A stretch of 64,000 nucleotides of DNA, taken from Desmodus rotundus (Eukaryota > Chordata > Mammalia > Chiroptera > Phyllostomidae). Below are positions 1 to 10,180 of this stretch, piece after piece. The stretch lies in the NCBI RefSeq assembly GCF_022682495.2, contig NC_071387.1:150520347-150584346 (forward strand). Reading direction: 5' to 3'. The position numbers and the translations under genes were made by a program. The notes under the pieces were generated by a model. The model was not told the DNA's origin and searched no databases. It saw only the letters and a program-made list of their open reading frames with translations. Position 1 is the first letter of the stretch. Every line of letters starts with the position of its first letter.

Positions 1-600
1 CCTTTAGGATAATAAAGATGTGTTCTCGTAACCACAGGAAGCTCAGAAAGAGAGTAGGGAAACCGTGCTTTAGGGGCAAATGGATTTGGGCAGCACAGCT
101 TTGGTGCTGGCTGCTTAAAGAATGTTCTATTTCTGTTAATGAGTCAGTGGCTTGTTTTATTTTTTGAAAATAATTCCTTACACCATTTCATTTCTTTCTG
201 CATCCTCTTAATTGTATCTAGATTGCATCCTGAGTGGTTTATTCACAAGCCTGTTTCATAGTAAAATTTTTTTTCTAGGAGTATTACTCTAACGAGTTCC
301 AAGTACCTACACAAATTTTGTTTGCATTTGCCTCAGAAATTGGTTTTGTGAACTAGTTTGCCTAAGTATCCATAAACTTCTTCATAATGGTACTTATTAT
401 GTCAGGGCTTGGCCTTTATTACCTTGTCTTTGAATGAAGTTTTGTTAAATCACAATACACATGCCACCTTCTGACCTTGTATTACATGCGGTAGGACATG
501 CTTAAGTGGTCCTCCCAGCCTACTATGTGCTGGGTTCTTTCTCTTTGCTCAATTGTATCATTTCACCTTGGGCCTAAATAAAGCTAACCAGCAGGTGGGG
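1..600. other. Non-coding stretch, nothing recognised
   Basis: AT-rich sequence with stop codons in all frames and no repeat family that I recognise. No CpG cluster, splice-like structure or RNA gene is visible. Confidence 0.6.
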
Positions 601-850
601 CCATTTTAAAATGACATGTTATAACTACTATCAACCGTAGCCAAGCACATTTAATGTATTGGCACTATTCTGTTTTCTATGTCTTAACTCACTAATTTAT
701 TACTACACTTTCTGAAGTGGGTTTATTACTGCTTGCATTTTCTGGATGAATACACTGAGCCACAGGAGATTCGGTGACTTGCCCAAAGTCACACATCAGT
801 CTAGTCTGGATGCAGGTCGTCTGGCCCTTAAGCATGACAAAGGAAGGCTG
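601..850 (-). mobile_element. MIR SINE fragment
   Basis: Reading the plus strand, the segment runs through the reverse complement of the MIR core: a 'gatgaatacactgagccaca' block, then 'gacttgcccaaagtcacac'. These are the usual antisense MIR landmarks (gaggaaactgaggcacag / cttgcccaaggtcacac). It is heavily diverged, as expected for this ancient tRNA-derived family. The 69-codon minus-strand frame here is a chance frame within the MIR. Confidence 0.75.
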
Positions 851-1054
851 TCTGAAGGAGGTTGTGCCTGAGAAGCCCAGCTGAGGGAAACAGAACTGCA
901 AGGGGGAGTTTGGAGGGCAGTTTTAAAGCCTCATCTTCCTCCCCAATTCAGTAGTGACGTTACAGCTCTTCTTTGCTTCTGCCATTTCTGTCCCCTCTTT
1001 CTTATTTTTGAAGGTTTTCTCATAACAAGTAAATTTAATAAAAGCAGATTTAGT

Positions 1055-1165
1055 GTAACAGCAGATTCTGGTGTCAGCCTTAATCCTGGCTCTGCCACTT
1101 CTTACTTGTGGAAAGCCCTCTGACCTTTCTTTGAGAACAACTTTTACATCTCAGTCCTGCTTTAA
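1055..1165 (+). mobile_element. MIR SINE fragment (5' half)
   Basis: Sense MIR landmarks are visible in order: 'cagattctggtgtcagcc', 'cctggctctgccacttctta', then 'ctgacctttctttgag'. Only the 5' and core part is recognisable. Confidence 0.65.
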
Positions 1166-1384
1166 AAAATTCTTCCTCACCAAGATCATCATCAGTATTT
1201 CTGATTTTTTTTATTAGAGACATGTTGTACATTGTAACACCTACTTTGTATTTTCTATATTCATATTCTACAGCTGCATCTCATTTCTGTCATTTGTGCT
1301 TTCTTGTTCCATGAAAGGCATGGTATTAGGGGAAAGAAACAAAGTAGATCTCTCTTCTAGGTATTCTTTATACAGTATCTTAAA

Positions 1385-1575
1385 TAAGCATTGTAGATTA
1401 TATACATTATCTCACTTAACACCTCCCAGCAATTTTGACAGAGAGGTGATGTTCATTGCATTTTATGTCTGGAAAATTCTTCGGGAGATTAAGTAATTTG
1501 TCTGTAGTCCCGTTTCTGTCCACAGTTAGTAAGTGGCAGAGCTTGGGTGAAAGATGTCCGCTTTCTGCCAGGGTC
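1385..1575 (-). mobile_element. MIR SINE fragment
   Basis: The antisense MIR pattern runs from 'cattatctcacttaacacc' to 'cacagttagtaagtggcaga'. This matches the MIR order of 'atttaatcctcacaac ... acagctagtaagtggcagag'. Short overlapping frames here are chance. Confidence 0.75.
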
Positions 1576-2428
1576 ATAATTTGTGGGGTACCCACTACCT
1601 CACCAATGAGTGCGGCCACACCAGTGCACGAGTGCCAAGTGTGTGACTGTCGCCCAGACTAGTGATTCATGGTTGACTCTGGCATTTCTTCCACACCAGC
1701 CTTGCTGATGGGTCTGAGTATCACCATTGTTTTGGAGAGACACCTAGAGAAATGTGCTATTATTAGTTGGAGAAAAGTATCCAGGAAGATGTAATGAAAT
1801 GGGAATGGGTGAATTTTTTATTTGGGGGCTCAGTTCTGAGAGCTTATAATTGAATATTTTTCAGATCATTCTCCTTGTGAGTTCTGTATATATGTGTCGA
1901 CTTTCAGTCACATGGTTAAATGCCTGTGAAAATTCAGACGGTAGTCGCGGTCTGTGATTTTAACGTTTTTCACATCATGGTATGCATGAACTAATTATTA
2001 CAATTCTGCGGCACAGCAAAATGTATTTGTTGCTGATTTGATAAAAAAAATAGGTAAAATTTTGATTCATTTACACTGGTCAGCTACTGTTGTGTTGGCT
2101 GTTGTCATTTTTTTATTTGACAATCTAAAGGATAAGAGATCAGTGTCCCTAATTAAATATCAGGTATTGCATGTTTTAATAATTCCTGTGGCACACCAGT
2201 GTGCCTCTTGCACATACCTTTTGAAAATTGCTGGTCTGGGTGTTAAGACCTCTGGACAGAAGACAAATTATTTTCTTAGCATCTACTTGTTTGTGAATAT
2301 GCCCTTTTAGGGAATATTCCTTTAACAAGGAAAAGGTAAGATATAAGATAAAGTCTTTTGAATCTGGTACAACTTCTGTGTCTTGGTAATAATAAGTGTT
2401 AAAATCTTCTTAAGTACTAAAAAGTCAC
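1576..2428. other. Non-coding stretch, nothing recognised
   Basis: No repeat family or coding signal recognised. A 90-codon frame at 2038-2310 starts in a run of adenines and has no recognisable domain or neighbouring gene structure, so I treat it as chance. The right end (AAAAGTCAC at 2420-2428) is the candidate target-site duplication of the HAL1 insertion. Confidence 0.5.
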
Positions 2429-2811
2429 TGTCCTTTATTTAAGTGTATTTTATTGATTATGCTATTACAGTTGTCTCATTTTTTTCTCTCCTTTATTCCC
2501 CTCCACCTTGTACCCCTCCTCCCTCCAGCATTGCCCCCCCTACTTTAATTCATGTCCATGGGTCATACATATAAGTTGTTTGGCTTCTACATTTCCTATA
2601 CTATTCTTAACCTTCCCCTGTCTATTTTTACCTATCAATTATGCTTCTTATTCCCTGTACCTTTTCCCCCATTCTCCCTCCATGTGATCTCTGTTTCTGT
2701 GATTCTGTTCCTGTTCTAGTTGTTTGCTTAGTTTGTTTTTGTTTTAGGTTCAGTTGTTGATAGTTGTGAGTTTATTGTCATTTTACTGTTCATAGTTTTG
2801 ATTTTTTTTTC

Positions 2812-3880
2812 TTAGAAAAGTCCCTTTAACATTTCATATAATAAGGTCTTGGTGATGATGAACTCCCTTCACTTTACCTTATCTGGGAAGTACTTTATCT
2901 GCCCTTTCATTCTAAATGATAGCTTTGCTGGATACAGTAATCTTGGATGTAGGTCCTTGCCTTTCATGACTTGGAATACTTCTTTCTAGCCCCTTCTTGC
3001 CTGCAAGGTTTCTTTTGAGATATCAGCTGATAGTCTTATGGGAACTCCTTTGTAGGTAACTGTCTCCTTTTCTCTTGCTGCTTTTAAGATTCTCTCCTTC
3101 TCTAACTAGAGACGTTGAAGTTAAGAACAATCTAATAGCCAGGGGGGAGTGGGGAGGGGACAGTGAGGAAAGGGGATTACAGGAACTACTATAAAGAACA
3201 CATGGACAAAATCAAGGGGGAGGGTGGAGGTGGGGGAGGGAGGGGGGTTCGGCTGGGGTGGGGTGGAGGGATGGGGAGAAAAGGCAGACAACTGTATTTG
3301 AATAACAATAAAAATTTTTAAAAAATTTTCTCTCCTTCTCCTTAAACTTGGATAATGTAATTATGATGTGTCTTGGTGTGTTTTTCCTCGGGTCCAATTT
3401 CTTTGGAAATTGAGCTTCTTGGACTTGCATGTCTATTTCCTTTGCCAGATTGGGGAATTTTTCCTTCATTATTTTTTCAAGTAAATTTTCAATTTCTTGC
3501 TCTTCCTCTTCTCCTTCTAGCACCCCTATGATTTGGATGTTGGAACATTTAAAATTGTCCCAGAGGTTCCTAAGCTTCTCCTCATTTTTTAAAATTCTTG
3601 TTTCTTCATTCTGTTCTGGTTGAATATTTATTTCTTCCTTCTGCTTCAAATCATTGACTTGAGTCTTGGTTTCCTTCCCTTCACTGTTGATTTCCTGTAT
3701 ATTTTTCTTTATTTCACTTTGCCTAGCTTTCACTTCTTCCTCTATTTTGCATCTGCACTCAATCATTTCTGTGTGCATCCTGATCGCCAGTGTTTTGAAC
3801 TGTGCATCTGATAGGTTGGCTATCTCCTTGTTGCCTAGTTCTTTTTGTAGAGTTTTGATCTGTTCTTTCATTTGTGACAT
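2812..3880 (-). pseudogene. L1/HAL1 ORF1p remnant split by an L1 insertion
   Basis: ORF1p is the RNA-binding chaperone of L1 ribonucleoprotein particles: an N-terminal coiled coil, an RRM and a C-terminal domain. Here the minus-strand frame opens at 3880 (MSQMKEQIKTLQKEL) and stays open for about 178 codons. It contains a charged coiled-coil region, then the RRM start 'NIQIIGVLEGEEEEQEIE' and 'PNLAKEIDMQVQEAQ', all standard L1 ORF1p landmarks. At 3328 it runs into the nested L1; residues after that point in the conceptual frame come from the insert. The C-terminal domain resumes at 3102 ('YKGVPIRLSADIS', 'LHPRLLYPAKLSF') and ends at the TAA at 2812-2814. The C-terminal part has in-frame stops (TAG at 2986-2988, TGA at 2869-2871). 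It is not functional as it stands. Confidence 0.85.
3103..3328 (+). mobile_element. 5'-truncated L1 3' UTR nested in the HAL1
   Basis: Only about 226 bp of L1 3' UTR and A-rich tail are present. The body is the G-rich tract (3215-3276), then 'gacaactgtatttgaataac' and a short A/T-rich tail. Perfect 12-bp duplications (TCTCTCCTTCTC at 3091-3102 and 3329-3340) flank it. Removing one copy and the insert restores HAL1 ORF1 continuity, so this insertion is later than the HAL1. The same 3' UTR type recurs at 23296-23564. Confidence 0.9.
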
Positions 3881-4551
3881 ATTTCTTTGTCTCAGTGCAG
3901 CTGTTACGTAGTTAGTGGGGAGCCTTAGGTATTTGCCAGGGCAGGGCAGCCCACGTGACTGCCTTGTGGTGTCGTATGTGGGGAAGGGGTCTGAGAGGGA
4001 ACAATGCCTCTTGCTCAGCTCTCAGTTGGCTTTCACTAACTTCCCCCACTACCCACAAGTAGATTGGGCCCTTCTGGTGCTGATTGCCAGGTGGGTGGGT
4101 TTGTGTACGTTCTAAAACCCTGTGGGTCTCTCCAACAAACTCTCTTGTGAGGCTGAGAGTTTCTCCCACTGCCACAACCCCCACAGGATTTTATAGCCAG
4201 AGGATTTTAAGCTTTTGTTTCCCATGCTGGAACCCTGGGTTGTGCAGTTTGTCTCACTCCTCAGTTGTTCCTCCCTGCTTATCCACACATGAATGTGGGA
4301 CTGCCTGGTCTGCCTCCTTGCTTCCCATCCTCTTTGCCCTGGTTGCCCATCTCTGCCCCTCCTACCAGTCTGGATGAATGTTTCTTTAAATCCTGGTTGT
4401 CGGACTTCCATAGAGTTTGCTTTTCTGGCAGTTTTGGTTGTTTTTTGTATTTAAATTTGTCATTGACCTTCTTTAGGTTGTGTGAAGAAGCAAAGCTATC
4501 TACCTATGCCTCCATCTTGGCTGGAAGTTCTCCAGTTGAAAAGTCAACACC

Positions 4552-4765
4552 TTAAATGCTTCACAGGTATTACTTCATTTAATCTTTGAGACAACTTTAA
4601 AGGAGCAAGAATTCTTTGCCCAATTTTATTGATAAATCAGTGGAGACTCAGAAAGGGTGAGGAAATTCCTCAAGGTCACACAGCTGGTACATGGCAGAGC
4701 TGGGATTTTGTACTTAAGTGGCTGGCTCCAAGACTCAGGAGTCTTGACTACCATGCTACACAGCT
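4552..4765 (-). mobile_element. MIR SINE fragment
   Basis: Antisense MIR is very clear: 'attacttcatttaatctttg', 'gataaatcagtggagactca', 'caaggtcacacagctggtac', 'atggcagagctgggattttg'. It lies directly against the 5' end of the HAL1 insertion. Confidence 0.85.
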
Positions 4766-4939
4766 TTCCCCTACACTGAAGAGCTGCTACGTCTGCTCAG
4801 GAGCATTGTCGTGTAGCTCTTTTCCAGGTGTTTTGGAATGGTCAAAAGATTTTATTAAGTATTCTATATAACAAACCAGCCCCAGACATACACGTGTACC
4901 TGGAAGATCTCCTTACACTGCAATACCAATGATTCCTTT

Positions 4940-5490
4940 CTCTCTCTCTTCCTCACATATTTACGAAGCATCTACCCTGTAGTAGGCATGGTACCTTGTG
5001 ATACCTTGATAAAAAAACACCAATTCCTGATACAGTAGAGGAAACATCCATTAAATTTTTAAACATACACAAATCATTATCAATTACAAGCATGATAACA
5101 TTCAGAGGAGTGCAGAGAACTATAGGAGTGAGTTGTTAGAGGTCCCAGCCTCATACTGAAGGAAGGATAGGAGCCTGGAAGACATTCCTAAAGAAAATAC
5201 ATTTAGGATGAAATAAAACATGGAATAGGAGTTGGCCAGATCTGGGGAGAGGTGGGAACTGAAGGATGTGGCAGAGTGTTCTGGGCAGAGGAAACCAGAG
5301 AAGAAGGCACTTAGAGAATTACCCAGGCAGCAGGAATTTTGTGAATAAGAAGGCAGGTAGAGGAGGGGAGGGTCTGGAATGGTTGGCAGGGGCCAGACAG
5401 CATAATAGGACCTTGTGGGCTATGGGGAGATGTTGGACTTCTACAGGTACTAAAGCAGTTTTGAGAGCCTGTGTCCTTGGCCATGCATAA
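4940..5490 (-). mobile_element. L2 LINE 3' region
   Basis: On the plus strand this begins with 'gaagcatctaccctgtagta' (reverse of the L2 3' end, gtgcctggcacatagtaggtgctc). It continues with 'gtggcagagtgttctgggca', 'ccttgtgggctatggggaga' and related blocks in the order seen in mammalian L2 3' regions read in reverse. Divergence is high. No coding sequence remains; two short overlapping frames are chance. Confidence 0.65.
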
Positions 5491-7526
5491 GAAAACCATT
5501 TTCAGGAAAGTCCATGACCTTTGTCTGGGAATAGCTTTGCTTTGCTGCTATGTGTAGAACCACTTTGCACTCATAGAGAGAGGGGTTTTGTAAAGACATA
5601 CAGAAGCATGTTGGGGCTATCATTCTCTACTAAGATAATGACATTTTTAAAATGTCTATAAGAATTAGAAATGCCTGTTGAAAGAAAATATCTTTCCCTA
5701 TAGAAAAACATGACATTTTATTCTTCCTATTGCTTGTTTCACTGAGCCCTGTTGGAAGGTAACTGAGGCAATAAAGACAGCCTGACCTCCCGTCGTCAGT
5801 GCTCAGGGGAGAGATTCTCATAGTGCATTGCCGAGCCCAGGTAGAGATGAAAATGAGATAGAGCCCATGATCCAATGTTACCATTGCAAATTGTAGAGAC
5901 CATATTTTTTGTGAGCTTCCAATTTCTTTCCTGAAGTTAGGATAAAAAAAAGAGAAAAACTTTGGAAAGGGATTCTGTAAGGAGGTGTGCATTTAAAATT
6001 CTACATTGTTTGTTATAATTGTGGGGTGATTAGAGAGACTACTTGTTGAACAAATCTAAAGCACAATAATGGAGATTTGATTTAAATTTTATGTTTTTCT
6101 ATACTTTTAGATGTAAAGCCTAAATCTGATATTTTCACGTACAGCCAATATTCACAGTTATGAAACAGATTTGCCACAGTGCAAGAAGCAAGAAGGAAAA
6201 CTTAAAGTGTGTCAAAGCTCACCGTTATACTTGTTAACTCAATGGTATAGGATGAAAAAGAGGAAATGTCAAAATTCCTTACTGAGACTGTCAGCCCACC
6301 AAACAATCAAACTTGAAGTGGCAGCTGAAAGCCAGCCCACCTTTCACTCTGTGAAAGCTCAGGATATAGATTCTAATATGTTTGGTAGGCAAGCGTAAAT
6401 GCTCAGAAGTTGTACCAAACCCTCACCAAAACAAGTCTGCCAGTCTGCGCTTGACCTCCCCAGCCAATTACTATGAGGAACAACCACCCAGGCAACACCC
6501 AAGCACCCAAGCGTTACTGCCATCTGGAGTAGGAAAGCACAGCTTGTAAAAGTCAAATGGCATAAGCCATGTCCAAGTCAAAAGAGTATTTAGAACAAAC
6601 ATATTCTTTATTTGCTATCATGGAAAAATATGATGTCTCTTTATTTGTCTTTATGTAGCATTTTGCCAGAGTCATAACCAAGTAAACACCATAAAAACAG
6701 CAAAGAAATGTAACGTTAATTCTCATTCTGTTTGGGGATCATGGACCCTTTTCAGAAACTAAGGAAGGTTGTGCAATTTCCCTCACAAAGAAATAGACAT
6801 GTACACAAAACCCACATCGTGCCTTCGCCTTCAAGCAAGGACGTCCGTGACTGTCAGCCCATGGACTCTGGAACCTCCCGTTGGTACCCTTGGGAGAAAA
6901 GAAGAATTCAGTGGTAATCCTCATGAAATAGGATGGCCTCATTAGCACTAGAAAAAAATTAAAACTTGAGTCCTTAAATTTTCAACAATGACCTTGTATA
7001 TTTATTTACCCAGAACCTGGCACGATACATGATTGATTCTTAGGAAAGATCTGTAGAATGGCCTCCTAGGAAAAAGTGAGTTGTGCCCAGAAACAAAAAA
7101 TCAGTTGTATTCTGCAGCTGATCTACTGAGGAGACCAGCAAACAACTGGAATCCTAATTTGGTCACAACTGGTGTTTCCTGTTAATACTGATAAGTTAAT
7201 TTGTGCTCCCTTCTTATTAGATCTTGTATAAAGATTCTTCTTTGGGACTGAACCACTGAGAAGTCAGATTCCTATACTAGAGTACCGGAGTATTGTACTG
7301 TTAAGTTAATAATACCACAGGAATTCTGGATCTCAGAGATACAGAGGCTTAATTACTGCACTGCGGGTGACTGCCGTGGGGATTATTGGTCTGATTTGCA
7401 CCAGCATTAGTGTGAATATCTTCTGTTCTCTCAACTCTCTGTACTCATTTCCTCTCCGTGATAACATGGCCATTTTTAAAAGAAATAAGTGTGCTATAAA
7501 ATGCAGAACCCTGCAATCTGGAGTTG
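5491..7526. other. Non-coding stretch, nothing recognised
   Basis: About 2 kb without a clear repeat. Open frames at 5630-5992 (-), 6171-6398 (+) and 6359-6556 (-) are under 121 codons, overlap on opposite strands and show no domain. I see no promoter, CpG cluster or RNA gene. Confidence 0.5.
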
Positions 7527-8680
7527 ATTTGGAAATCTTGGGCATTGCTCATAACAATTTTTTATCAGATAGATCTCCCCAGGGAAGGGAAACAAAAGAA
7601 AAAATAAAAACATGGGACTACATCAGACTAAAAAGTTTTTGTACAGCAAAGGAAAACATCAACAATATAAAGAGACAACCCACAGAATGGGAGGACATAT
7701 TCACTGATACATCTGATAAGAGGTTAATATCCAAAATTTCTAAAGTTCTTAACAACACTCCATACCAAAAAACAAGCAACTCAATTAAAAAATGGGCAAA
7801 GGACCTAAATAGACACTTCTCCAAAGAAGACATCCAGATGGCCAAAAGACATATGAAAAGATGCTCAATGTCACTAATCATCAGAGAAATGCAAATTAAA
7901 ACCACAATGAGATACCATCTCACACTTGTCAGAATGGCCATCATCAACAAACAACAAGTGCTGCTGAGGATGTGGAGAAAGGGGAACCCTTTTGCACTGT
8001 TGGTGGGAATGCAGACTGGTATAGCCATGGTGGAAAGCAGTGTGGATGGAGATACCTCAAAAAATTAAAAATGGATTTGACTTTTAATTCAGCAATCCCA
8101 CTTCTGGGAATATATCCAAAGGATCCTAAAATGCTAATTTGAAATAACATAAGCACCCCTATGTTTATTGCAGCATTATTTACAACTGCTAAGATATGGA
8201 AGCAGCCCAAGTGTCCATCAGTAGATGAATGGATAAAACAACTATGGGACATTTACACAATGGAATACTACTCTGCCATAAGAAAGAAGAAAATTTTACC
8301 CTTTGAGAAAGCATGAATGGACCTGGAGAACACTATGCTAAGTGAAATAAGACAGTCAGAGAAAAACAAATACCATATGATTTCGCTTATATGTGGAATC
8401 TAATGAACAAACTGAACTAACAAGGAAAATGGGGACAGACTCATAGATGGAGAGCAAATGACAGCTAGTGGCAGGGTGAGGTGAGGGGTTGGAGGGATTG
8501 AGCAAAAAGGAAAAAGGACTCATGGACATGGACAACAGTATGGTGATTCCTAGTGGGGAGAGGGGCATAAGGGAACTAAAAGGTAATGGAAAAAATACAA
8601 TAAAGATTAAATAAAAAAATAAATAGAAATTACCAAAAAAATTAAAACAAAACAAAATAAAATAAAATAAACCAACACAG
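7527..8680 (+). mobile_element. 5'-truncated L1 LINE
   Basis: Starts inside the ORF2 C-terminal region near 7527 and continues through the ORF2 stop near 8402. The 3' UTR includes 'caacagtatggtgattccta' and ends in an A-rich (AAAAT/AAAAC)n tail to about 8670. A convincing target-site duplication was not found, so both ends are approximate. Confidence 0.9.
7535..8402 (+). pseudogene. L1 ORF2p C-terminal remnant
   Basis: ORF2p is the endonuclease/reverse transcriptase of L1; only the region after the RT domain is present. Landmarks in frame are '[16 protein letters not shown]', '[11 protein letters not shown]', '[19 protein letters not shown]', '[20 protein letters not shown]'. After about 8010 the frame shifts; the continuing sequence matches '[11 protein letters not shown]', '[16 protein letters not shown]', 'MEYYSAI' and the end at 'HMISLICGI'. 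The 233-codon frame at 7367-8068 begins in non-L1 DNA about 170 bases upstream of the L1 boundary, so its first ~55 residues have no LINE homology and the frame is not a gene. Confidence 0.88.
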
Positions 8681-10030
8681 GCCTACCTAACTCAGAGCTC
8701 CTTGCCTAGAAACCCAATTCTCTGCTTGGGGCATTGGCCTTTGAGAAGGAAGATGGGTAGAACTGAGGGGTGGAATGTCAAGAGCTTTTGGAGAATTGAT
8801 GCTTAGTGTCCCAGGGACAAGGAGAGACCTGCTTCCAGGGTTGACTCCACAAGGTCCTGCCAAGCATGCTAGGCCTGGGAGCAGGAGAGGCACACATCAT
8901 AATTTGAGGAGAGGTGGGTAGGAAATGATGATGCCCAATGAGAGAGATGGAACCCAGGCATCTGGGATGTCTTATTCAGCACTCTTTGTAAGTGACAGGA
9001 GCTCAGTTCTTCCTGGATCTGGTTTTAGATCTGTCTGCTTTCCCCTTGCATCTTTCTTTCCTTCTTTTCCCCCAAATTTCTTGGCTTTAGGCATCTTCTC
9101 AGGTAAGATTTCTCTACGTGGTGGCCCCAGAAGCTCTTGGCATACATCTTCCTTATAGTTATTGGGAGGGAGTCTCATTAGGATGTTTTGGATCCACACT
9201 CTGCCCACTGTGGCTCAGGGATGAGGAGAGCGGCAGGTCATGTATGTATCCTTTAAGGCTAGGAGTGAGGAATATTCCACCTAAATGGTGTGGATTGAGA
9301 GTGTGAGGGAGGCAGGTCCTTAGAGGATTGCCGTTGACAGGCAAAAATCTCCAGTGTCCACTTGAGTTTTGGTCAATAATCAGCAATTGGGGAGATAAAT
9401 GATCAGCCGTTCAAAAAATCACTCTGTGAGCTGCTGGACTGAGCTACTGGACTGGGACATGGGCTCATTCCAGCCTGGCAGAGGGAGACTGTTTTTTCCT
9501 GTGTTTTTAATAAAATGAGCATAGAGTTTAGGATTAAAAAGTGTGCCCACTAGAGTTTTTTATGCCTTTCTTTTTGAATGGGTTATACTATTTTTAAAGT
9601 TAGAGTAATGAAATGACTAGTTTTAAAGTCTACTGTCGTACAAATGATAGCACGCTAGGTAATCTTGTTTAACTCATTTGCTGAGTCCTAGAATATTGGA
9701 AAATAACCTATAAAATGTACTTTACATTAGGGAGATACTGACCCCCAGGGGTTAAATACACTGAAGAAGTTGAGATATTTTCTCCTCTCTTTCCCAGAGC
9801 CTAGAATACAATCAATTCCTGACCTACTCCTTCCTTAGAAGCTATTTCATTTATACAAATGTGCTTTATTGGTATTTACCCCTCACTGCCTCAGTTTTTC
9901 CTATTGTCCTCATCATCACACCCTGGAAAAAAGGGTCATCTTTAGAGGAACTGTGGTTTCAGTACAAAGGAAGAGAAAAAATAATGTAACAAAACAAAAC
10001 AAAACAAAAACCCTGACTAGGTGAGCTGTC
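8681..10030. other. Non-coding stretch with an (AAAAC)n run
   Basis: No named repeat recognised. Short frames on both strands overlap one another and lack domains. A short (AAAAC)n run lies at 9986-10010. Confidence 0.5.
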
Positions 10031-10180
10031 TTCCAGAGCTCGGTAAGGTACTTACCTTCTCCAAACCTCACATTCCTCTCCTCTAAAACCGGGAGGATAA
10101 CATACCTATCTGATGGTGTTAAGAGAGTCCAGTGAAGAGTGTAAATTCTTGGCACATGGTAAGGGCTCAATAAATATCAT
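10031..10180 (+). mobile_element. MIR SINE fragment
   Basis: Sense MIR 3' half: 'cttaccttctccaaacctca', 'ctaaaaccgggaggataaca', 'cttggcacatggtaagggct' and 'caataaatatcattat'. These match the MIR landmarks for the cctcagtttcctcatctg to ctcaataaatgtt region. Confidence 0.8.

Larger units (their letters stand above)
2429..4538 (-). mobile_element. HAL1-type LINE: ORF1 without ORF2, nearly full length
   Basis: Read on the minus strand, the order is as follows. A 5' UTR begins near 4538, with a 'ccaagatggaggcataggta' start like L1/HAL1 5' ends. An L1 ORF1 (3880-2812) follows, and then directly an A-rich 3' UTR ending 'caactgtaatag...aataaaa' near 2450. No ORF2 sequence lies between the ORF1 stop and the 3' UTR, which is the defining layout of 'half-L1' (HAL1) elements. 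Candidate target-site duplications are AAAAGTCAC (2420-2428) and AAAAGTCAAC (4539-4548). A younger L1 3' end is nested at 3103-3328; without it the element is about 1.87 kb. ORF1 is only mildly decayed, so this copy is far younger than the ancient mammalian HAL1 families. Transposition would need reverse transcriptase supplied by an autonomous L1. Confidence 0.8.

Noticed and set aside
3212..3880. 222-codon minus-strand frame as an intact gene
   Set aside because: It is L1/HAL1 ORF1; the last ~45 residues are translated from the antisense of a nested L1 3' UTR and poly(A) tail, not from a real protein.
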